DNA of 64,000 bases. Origin: Bacteroidota bacterium. Lineage in GTDB: Bacteria > Bacteroidota > Bacteroidia > 2-12-FULL-35-15. The position numbers and the translations under genes are program-made. Numbering within the stretch: position 1 is the first letter of the stretch; each line of letters opens with the position of its first letter. The stretch lies in contig SXIH01000024.1 of NCBI GenBank assembly GCA_005772895.1, forward strand, positions 26,428 to 90,427, in the 5' to 3' direction. Positions 56,881 through 64,000 of the stretch are shown one piece after another. The notes beneath the pieces are model-generated. The model was given only the letters and a program-made list of their open reading frames with translations. It was not told the origin of the DNA and ran no database searches.

Positions 56881-57051
56881 CTAGAATGCGTTATAGATGC
56901 TAAAGAATATAATTGCTACTGTAGCGATCGCTAACAAAATGGTTACGGTTCCGATACCCTCTTGGTGGTAATTATGACCGTGTCGGGTTGATGTTTTTCT
57001 GTTCATGGCTTTTGAAATTAAGTTGTTAAATTCGAGTAGTTCTGTTGCCAT
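56881..57051 (-). CDS. Small single-TM protein, 56 aa (below the ORF-track cutoff)
   Basis: My translation: MATELLEFNNLISKAMNRKTSTRHGHNYHQEGIGTVTILLAIATVAIIFFSIYNAF*. Confidence 0.6.
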   Translation of the reverse strand: MATELLEFNNLISKAMNRKTSTRHGHNYHQEGIGTVTILLAIATVAIIFFSIYNAF

Positions 57052-57131
57052 CTTATTAAAATTTTAAATTTCTTATTTATATGTTTTTCCGCTTTTCGGA
57101 TTATTTTCTTTTAAGTAAGGTGTGGTCGGTT

Positions 57132-57170
57132 TGCCAATTAATAAAACAACATCCCCATGTGCCAATTAAT
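57132..57170. promoter_or_regulatory. Direct repeat TGCCAATTAAT x2 flanking AACAACATCCCCATGT
   Basis: TGCCAATTAAT at 57132 and 57160; core also at 54812-54827. Confidence 0.4.
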
Positions 57171-57422
57171 TTTGTTACAAACCTCCCTACACCTGCTCTT
57201 GTTTATTTGATCAATAATTGAATGAACTTCTGACCAATATTACGACACAAAAAGGCATAAGTATACCCATAATGAGTAAATGGCAGGTTCACTTATTTAA
57301 TGGTAGGAATTAGAATTTAAGTGGTGGAACCGGATTTAGGTGTTTTTGTGATAAATGGGTGTAATTCAATGAAATTAGGTGTTTTAGGGATTGTGAGCGA
57401 TTTGGTACGAGGGGATAAACGG

Positions 57423-58172
57423 CTATAAATGGGAGAGTTTTTCCAGAAAATCGGTCTTATTCCTTCTTGAAACTTCCACCTGTGAATTGTCGCTCATTAC
57501 AACGTATCCGCCTTCTCCTTTTATGTACTTTTTTACGTGCTCCAGGTTGATTAAATGGGAGCGGTGGACGCGGAAAAAGTTGTCATCGGCAAACATTTGC
57601 TCATATTCCCCTAAAGTACGGGAGGCAATTATTTTTTTGCCATTGGTAAGGATAAAAAAGGTGTAATTTCCATCTGAATCGCAGCGTACGATATCAGAAA
57701 GGTTAATAAATATCAAACCATCACCATCAGGAATGCCTACTTTTTTAAGTTTGTTTTCGGGTCTGGCGTTAGATAAGAGTGTTTTAAATTGTTTGTCTAG
57801 TGTGTTTTTTTGTCCTGATTGATTTTCAAAACGTTTTACTGCAGTAATTAGCTCCTCCGGGTCAATAGGTTTTAAAATATAATCTACAGCGCTGAATTTT
57901 ATGGCTTTAATTGCATAATGATCATAGGCTGTTGTGAAAATAATATTGAAATTGATTTTTTTGAATTTCTCTAATAAATCAAAGGCATTTCCATTGGGCA
58001 TTTCAATGTCTAAAAAAACCAAATCAGGTTCTTTGTTGGTAATTGCTTCAAATGCACTTAACATTGAATCTACTTTTGCAATTACTTCAATTTGTTTGCA
58101 ATTTTTTTCAATCATTTTAGATAATGATTCGCGTGCGCCTAATTCATCATCTACTATTATAGCCTTTATCAT
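57423..58172 (-). CDS. LytTR family response regulator
   Basis: IKAIIVDDELGARESLSKMI, LVFLDIEMPNGNAF, C-terminal LytTR (FFRVHRSHLINLEHVKKYIKGEGGYVVMSDNSQVEVSRRNK). Confidence 0.95.
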   Translation of the reverse strand: MIKAIIVDDELGARESLSKMIEKNCKQIEVIAKVDSMLSAFEAITNKEPDLVFLDIEMPNGNAFDLLEKFKKINFNIIFTTAYDHYAIKAIKFSAVDYILKPIDPEELITAVKRFENQSGQKNTLDKQFKTLLSNARPENKLKKVGIPDGDGLIFINLSDIVRCDSDGNYTFFILTNGKKIIASRTLGEYEQMFADDNFFRVHRSHLINLEHVKKYIKGEGGYVVMSDNSQVEVSRRNKTDFLEKLSHL

Positions 58173-58224
58173 ATACTACGAATATATTAATTATTATTCG
58201 ACATTTTACTTTCTTTCTCTGCTT

Positions 58225-61191
58225 TTAATTATCGGTTGCGTCCAAAGGAATAATTAATCTGACTTTTGTTCCTGAAGCTTTCCCGTTTTCAAATATATCA
58301 ATGATCTCTGCATTAATATTACTATTTAGACTGGAATTTAAAATGTCCAATCGCTCTTTAGTAATACTCATTCCCATCGACTTATGTTGTTGCACTCTGT
58401 TCTTTTTAAATTCTTTTGATTTTTCTCTTCCTATTCCATTGTCTTCAATGATACATAAAATGGTATCATTTTGTTTATCCATGGTGATGGATATTTTTCC
58501 GTTTGCTTCAAGGGGAAGTAATCCATGAATAATTGCATTTTCAACATATGGCTGAATCAACATAGAAGGAATACGGTCATATGTTTGATCTATTTCTTTA
58601 TCTATCGTAATCGTGTAAACGAATTTTTTATCAAAACGCATTGTTTCTAGTTCAAGATATAATTCCAATGCATTTAATTCTTCTGCAACAGAAATCATTT
58701 GCTGTTTAGAGTTATCCATTATTTTACGCATCAACTTTGCGAACTTTGATAAATATTTTAAAGCAGCATCCGTATCGTTATTGGAAATATAATGCTGTAT
58801 AGAACTTAATGTATTAAAAATAAAATGCGGATTCATTTGAGCGCGTAAAGCTTGGGACTCAATGTTTGCAATTTTTTTATTGAGTTCTGTCTTGCGTTTT
58901 TCACGATTTTTAATTCTTCTGATACGGAAGCGAATAGAGAAAATTAAGGCTAAAATAAAAAAGGAAGAGCTCAAAATTATAAAAGCCCAGGTTTTCCAAA
59001 ATGGACGGTCAATAGTAAAAGTAAAGGTTGCAGGAATTTTATTCCAAACACCTTCGTTGTTCGAACTAATTACTTTAAAAGTATAAGTGCCTGGAGGTAA
59101 GTTTGAATAAGTTGTAAACCGATCTTTTGATGGAGGAGACCAGTTGCTTTCAAATTCTTCAAGAATATGTGAATATTTTACTTTAGAAGGATTGGTTAAA
59201 CAAATTCCTGAAAAATTAAAAGTAATACTGTTGTCATCATAATTCAAATGCATGTTGTTTGTAAAAACAGTATCCTTATAAAACAAGCGATACTTCGAAA
59301 TACTTATCCGTGATTCATATGGATTTGGAATGTATTCATTTGGGTCGTATTTAATAACACCATATACGGTACCAAACCAAATAGCGCCATCTTTGTCGAC
59401 AAATGTTCCATTGCTATTACACTCAACACCAGAAAATCCTTCTTGTTTTCCAAATGGAATAATATTTTTTATCCCATTCTTTTTGTAATCAGCAATATCA
59501 AGTTTATTTATTCCCTGATTTGTACCAACCCAAATTTCATTTTGAGATGAGCCAAAAGTAAGTGAATACACAAGATCGGAGCTCATTCCATCTTTTTCAC
59601 TAAAATTTGTCGGTTGTTTATCTAAGCTGTTTGGATTTATCATCCACAATCCATCAAGTGCCCCAAAGTATAAATTTCCTTCAGTATCAATTAATGAAGT
59701 TAAGTAGGTGTCGTTTTTTAAACCTAATTGTTTACTGCATTCATGAAAAGTATTCCCATCCAATTTAAACAACCCTCCTAAATAACTTCCAGCCCAAATA
59801 GTTCCTTTTTTGTCTTCTACAAATGTCCAAACATCACACTTATCTGATAATCCAATCAGAGGATAGTAAGTGAATTTTACTCCATCATACTTAAAAATTT
59901 TACCCTTGCTTCCTAACCATATATTATTTTTTGAATCTTTATAAATAGCATTGATAACCTCTTTCCAAGCAGAGGAAGTATCATTTTGTTGCCTAGTAAA
60001 TTTTTTGCCATCGTAAATCGTTAAACCTTTATCCGTTCCTAACCATAATGTACCCGGACTGTATTCATAGATCATGTTTACAGCATTTGCATCCAGCCCA
60101 TTTTCATTATTATATTGTGAAAAATATCCATCTTCGTATAAATATAATCCACCGCCTTGAGAGCCCACCCAAAGATTATTTTTTGAATCGCGGGTTATTC
60201 CAAAAATAAAATTGCTCGTTAATCCATCATGTATTCCGTAGCTGGTGAATGGATTTCCCCGATATTTAAACAATCCCGAATAAGTTCCTATCCATAAGTT
60301 GTGCTCAAAATCTTCATATAGGAAACTTACTAAATTGCTATTCTGGTCTCTTTTTATCGAATACCGGGTAAACTTTCCATCAACAAATTTCATCAGTCCT
60401 TTTCCTGTTCCAACCCATACTATATTTTTATAATCGCATAAAACGGCAGTAACATTATTGTCAACTAATCCTTGCTCAGTAGTATAAGAAGTGAAAATAT
60501 TATTGCTACTAATTTTGCATATACCATTGGAAGTTCCAATCCAAAAATTATTTTCTTTATCTTGAGTAATTGATGTGATAGAATTTGAAAGGAGTCCATT
60601 TGCTGTAGTAACAGGAGTAAAGGTTTTACCATTAAAAATGCTTATTCCATCAGTTGTTCCAATCCATATTTTACCTTCTCTGTCCTGAAACAAACACTTA
60701 ATAAAGTTTCCAACCAATCCATCTTTTGTTGAAAAATTAATGAATGTTCCTTCTGTTAATTTGCTGATTCCTTTTTCTGTACCAAACCAAATATTTCCTT
60801 TTGAATCTTTTAATGATGTGGTTATCGCATTGTTGATGAGTCCGTTTTTTGTTGTATATCCAGTAAATGTTTTAGAATCGTATTTATTAACTCCACTGAT
60901 AGTTCCAATCCATAAATTTCCTTGGTTGTCTTCAGAAATAGAAGTTACAAAGTGATTTAAAAGACCTTCTTTAGTAGCGAAATTTGTAAATGAGATACCA
61001 TCAAACTTGCTGAGACCGCCATAACCACCACTCCATAAATTTCCTTTACTATCTTGAAAAATAGTAGAAACATTGATGAACGGTAAACCATCTTCAACCG
61101 AGTAATTTCTAAAAAAAGTAGATTGAGCCGCACTATTTATAGTGAGGAAAAGAAAAAAGTGAAGAAATAAATGTTTTACTTTCATCAACAA
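58225..61191 (-). CDS. Two-component regulator propeller sensor histidine kinase (LytS-type)
   Basis: Repeated LWIGTxxGLxKYDG blades, Y_Y_Y region (YSNLPPGTYTFKVISSNNEGVW), TM, ALRAQMNPHFIFNTLSSIQHYI. Confidence 0.95.
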   Translation of the reverse strand: MLMKVKHLFLHFFLFLTINSAAQSTFFRNYSVEDGLPFINVSTIFQDSKGNLWSGGYGGLSKFDGISFTNFATKEGLLNHFVTSISEDNQGNLWIGTISGVNKYDSKTFTGYTTKNGLINNAITTSLKDSKGNIWFGTEKGISKLTEGTFINFSTKDGLVGNFIKCLFQDREGKIWIGTTDGISIFNGKTFTPVTTANGLLSNSITSITQDKENNFWIGTSNGICKISSNNIFTSYTTEQGLVDNNVTAVLCDYKNIVWVGTGKGLMKFVDGKFTRYSIKRDQNSNLVSFLYEDFEHNLWIGTYSGLFKYRGNPFTSYGIHDGLTSNFIFGITRDSKNNLWVGSQGGGLYLYEDGYFSQYNNENGLDANAVNMIYEYSPGTLWLGTDKGLTIYDGKKFTRQQNDTSSAWKEVINAIYKDSKNNIWLGSKGKIFKYDGVKFTYYPLIGLSDKCDVWTFVEDKKGTIWAGSYLGGLFKLDGNTFHECSKQLGLKNDTYLTSLIDTEGNLYFGALDGLWMINPNSLDKQPTNFSEKDGMSSDLVYSLTFGSSQNEIWVGTNQGINKLDIADYKKNGIKNIIPFGKQEGFSGVECNSNGTFVDKDGAIWFGTVYGVIKYDPNEYIPNPYESRISISKYRLFYKDTVFTNNMHLNYDDNSITFNFSGICLTNPSKVKYSHILEEFESNWSPPSKDRFTTYSNLPPGTYTFKVISSNNEGVWNKIPATFTFTIDRPFWKTWAFIILSSSFFILALIFSIRFRIRRIKNREKRKTELNKKIANIESQALRAQMNPHFIFNTLSSIQHYISNNDTDAALKYLSKFAKLMRKIMDNSKQQMISVAEELNALELYLELETMRFDKKFVYTITIDKEIDQTYDRIPSMLIQPYVENAIIHGLLPLEANGKISITMDKQNDTILCIIEDNGIGREKSKEFKKNRVQQHKSMGMSITKERLDILNSSLNSNINAEIIDIFENGKASGTKVRLIIPLDATDN

Positions 61192-61198
61192 TAAAGTT

Positions 61199-62242
61199 CT
61201 ATTTTTTCAAAAACGAATCCCATCCTTGTGCCGTTAATGGAATAGACGTTCCGGCTTTTGAAATTAAATTAACTCCTTCTTTGCTATTCGTTAAATGACC
61301 AATTACGGTTATATCAGGATTTGCTTTTACTTTTGGAAAATCTGCCTGATCAATTGTAAAAAGTAATTCATAATCTTCACCACCGCTTAATGCACACACA
61401 GTTGGGTCTAGATTAAATTCCCGGGCCATATTATATGTAGAAGGGTCAATTGGAATTTTTTCTTCGTATAAATTACATCCTACTAGTGATTGTGTGGTGA
61501 TATGTAAAATTTCAGAAGCTAATCCATCCGAAATATCTATCATAGCTGTTGGCTTTACTTCTAATTTTTTTAACAGCAGAGGAATATCTTTTCTTGCTTC
61601 CGGTTTAAGTTGACGTTCTAAGATGTAATCATTTCCTTCTAAATCAGGTTGAACGCCCGGTGATTCCATGAAAATTTTCTTTTCTCTTTCCAGTAACTGT
61701 AAACCAACATAAGCAGCACCCAAATCTCCTGTTACACAAAGTAAATCTCCTTCTTTTGCAGTATTTCTGTATACAATATCATCGCTTTCCGCTTCGCCAA
61801 TAGCAGTAATACTAATAACTAATCCGGATTTAGAAGAAGTTGTATCACCACCAATAATATCAACATTGTGTTTTTTGCATGCCATCATAAATCCTGCATA
61901 CAATTCTTCTAATGCTTCAACTGAAAAACGATTTGATATAGCTAATGAAATGGTAATTTGCTTTGGTATAGCATTCATTGCATATATATCCGAAAGATTT
62001 ATGGAAACAGATTTGAAGCCTAAATGTTTAAGCGGCATATAAGCTAAATCAAAATGAACACCTTCCACAAGCATATCAGTAGAAACAACGGTTTGTTTGT
62101 TTTTATAGTCAATAACCGCAGCATCATCGCCAATGCCTTTGATAGTACTTTCGTTTTTAATTTCAATGAATTGAGTGAGGTGTTTAATCAATCCAAATTC
62201 ACCTAAACTGCTTAATTCGGTCCGGCCGGTATTTTCTAACAT
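61199..62242 (-). CDS. thiL: Thiamine-phosphate kinase
   Basis: GDDAAVIDY, STDMLVEGVHFDLAYMP, GGDTTSSKSGLVISITAIGE, SGGEDYELLFT. Confidence 0.95.
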   Translation of the reverse strand: MLENTGRTELSSLGEFGLIKHLTQFIEIKNESTIKGIGDDAAVIDYKNKQTVVSTDMLVEGVHFDLAYMPLKHLGFKSVSINLSDIYAMNAIPKQITISLAISNRFSVEALEELYAGFMMACKKHNVDIIGGDTTSSKSGLVISITAIGEAESDDIVYRNTAKEGDLLCVTGDLGAAYVGLQLLEREKKIFMESPGVQPDLEGNDYILERQLKPEARKDIPLLLKKLEVKPTAMIDISDGLASEILHITTQSLVGCNLYEEKIPIDPSTYNMAREFNLDPTVCALSGGEDYELLFTIDQADFPKVKANPDITVIGHLTNSKEGVNLISKAGTSIPLTAQGWDSFLKK

Positions 62243-62372
62243 AAATGTATAATTATAGAGTAAAAGTAAGGCTTATCTGTGAACGGGACAACACAAAACG
62301 CTGCAATCATTGTATTATTTTGATATATCTGTTTTTTAATTAATTTTAGCTTGTTAAAAAGGCAATAATACT

Positions 62373-63992
62373 ATGTCTAAAAAAGAAAAACAACAAGTCA
62401 AATCACAGGCAACAACTAAAAGCACCGCATCTGCAATTGGTCGTAAATCCGATCTTTTTGATAAGATAGAATCCTGGTTTGGGAAGCATCATTCAAAAGT
62501 TTTTTATTCTTTTCTTATAATTTCTACGTTGTTTTCTTATATTTTGTTTGATTCTAAAGTGTCGGATGGTGGGGATGATTCTTCTTATATAGAGAGAGCG
62601 TGGTCCTTGCTTCACGATGGGAAGTTCCCTTATTTCCAAGGACCTGGGTACCCAATTTTTTTATCCATTGTTGTAAAATTGTTTGGATTAAATGTAATTG
62701 CCCTAAAAATATTTTCGGTGGTTTGTCAGTTCGGATTTGTTTGGTTTACCTATAAAGCATTTGTAAAACGAATTCCTTATACTGTGTTATTCGGATTAAT
62801 TTCTTTTATTTCTGTTAACTCTTTCATTCAATATTATTCCAGCCAAACATTTACAGAAACATTTTTTCTTTTTATTCAAGCTATCAGTTTTTATATTGTT
62901 TTTAAGATTATTGATGCTATAAAACCGGAACAAAATTTTATTTCAAGCTTGAAAGAAAACTATTTAAAATGGATTTTATTTGGACTACTATTTGTTTTGT
63001 TGAGCATTTCTAAAAGTGTTGCCATTGTTGCTATTGTAGCGGTGGTAATTTATTTTGTTTTGAAAAAAAATTACAAACAAGTTGTGTTTGCATTGGTAGC
63101 ATTTGTAATTATCCGTTTGATATACCAATACATTACCACAGCAATGTATGGAGCTTCCAATTCTGATCAGTTTGAAATGATTTTAAGAAAGGAATTGTAT
63201 AAACCAGAATTAGGGTATGAAAATTTTGGCGGAATGCTCACTAGATTTTTTAATAATTGCAACACTTATTTTTCACTGCATATTTATCGTATTATGCATT
63301 TAAGGCCTGATAAATACGATATAACCAGTTTTGTTCCGTTTTTCGCTTTTCTAACATCGATGTATATTCTTGTTTGTACTTTTTTAGGATACAAAAAAAA
63401 TAAATTCATGTTTTTCTCTGCAATATATGTTGTGATATTATGCGGAGGAATATTTTTTGGTATTCAAGCACAAAATATGCAGGACAGATTAATTATAATT
63501 GTAATGCCATTTATTTTTTTACTGCTGTTTTATTGGATGTACATGTTGGCAAAAAAATATTCCGGAATGCAAACAATTTTTATTCTTTTTGTAAGTGGAA
63601 TGTTGGTGTGGAATGTATTTTGTTCTGTCAACAAAGTAAAAGAAAACGCCAAAACAGCTGCCTATACACCTGATTGGCAGAATTTTTTAGAAATGAGCAA
63701 ATATTGTGCTGATAGTTTACCTGATAGTGCGCAAGTTTTATCCCGTAAACCTTCTATGTCGTTTTTATATAGCGGAGGTAAAAAATTTGTAGGACAGTTT
63801 GTAACTACATCAATGAATGCAGATACTGTTTTAATGAATTGGAAAAAACAAAATGTTAAGTATGTGATATTGGGAAATTTAAGAATGAATCCTACAAAAA
63901 ATAATGGCAGAGTAATAAATACAATTCATAGAATGATTGGTCCAGTTTACAAAGCGTATCCTCAAAAAATACGTTTGGTAAAATCAATCTGA
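62373..63992 (+). CDS. Multi-TM glycosyltransferase family 39-like protein
   Basis: DGGDDSSYIERAWSLLHDGKFPYFQGPGYPIFLSIVVKLFG plus many TM segments. Confidence 0.7.
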   Translation: MSKKEKQQVKSQATTKSTASAIGRKSDLFDKIESWFGKHHSKVFYSFLIISTLFSYILFDSKVSDGGDDSSYIERAWSLLHDGKFPYFQGPGYPIFLSIVVKLFGLNVIALKIFSVVCQFGFVWFTYKAFVKRIPYTVLFGLISFISVNSFIQYYSSQTFTETFFLFIQAISFYIVFKIIDAIKPEQNFISSLKENYLKWILFGLLFVLLSISKSVAIVAIVAVVIYFVLKKNYKQVVFALVAFVIIRLIYQYITTAMYGASNSDQFEMILRKELYKPELGYENFGGMLTRFFNNCNTYFSLHIYRIMHLRPDKYDITSFVPFFAFLTSMYILVCTFLGYKKNKFMFFSAIYVVILCGGIFFGIQAQNMQDRLIIIVMPFIFLLLFYWMYMLAKKYSGMQTIFILFVSGMLVWNVFCSVNKVKENAKTAAYTPDWQNFLEMSKYCADSLPDSAQVLSRKPSMSFLYSGGKKFVGQFVTTSMNADTVLMNWKKQNVKYVILGNLRMNPTKNNGRVINTIHRMIGPVYKAYPQKIRLVKSI

Positions 63993-64000
63993 ACGAAAGA

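Overview
This 64 kb window is AT-rich bacterial chromosome from a Bacteroidota lineage. Diagnostic content includes type IX secretion (T9SS) C-terminal domains, PorP/SprF, a MurF-Alr fusion, the sdhCAB layout and TAnnTTTG-type promoters. I see no rRNA, tRNA, CRISPR array or transposase. Housekeeping blocks are: DUF4271/hemD/rnpA/yidD/S41 peptidase; meaB; murF-alr; tdk; rsmI/corA; recJ; dnaG; acyl-CoA dehydrogenase; sdhCAB; pepP; thiL. Accessory regions of most interest: (1) a translationally coupled tandem pair of P-domain + CotH-kinase + T9SS-CTD proteins, candidate exported protein kinases, followed by an unlisted 56-aa Cys-rich small ORF; (2) recJ with a HigBA-type toxin-antitoxin module upstream and, downstream, a RhuM gene followed by a chimeric ORF joining an antitoxin N-terminus to a diverged copy of the recJ 3' end; (3) two paralogous type-B CTD surface proteins flanking a PorP/SprF gene and sharing an upstream 20-nt motif; (4) a 1746-aa SBBP/Ig-like surface protein whose stop codon abuts a relic type-A CTD; (5) an unlisted 56-aa membrane peptide gene with its own terminator beside a propeller-kinase/LytTR system; (6) several families of short dispersed repeats, including an octamer repeat that encodes the core of a signal peptide. 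All product calls come from reading motifs and family recall; no database search was run.
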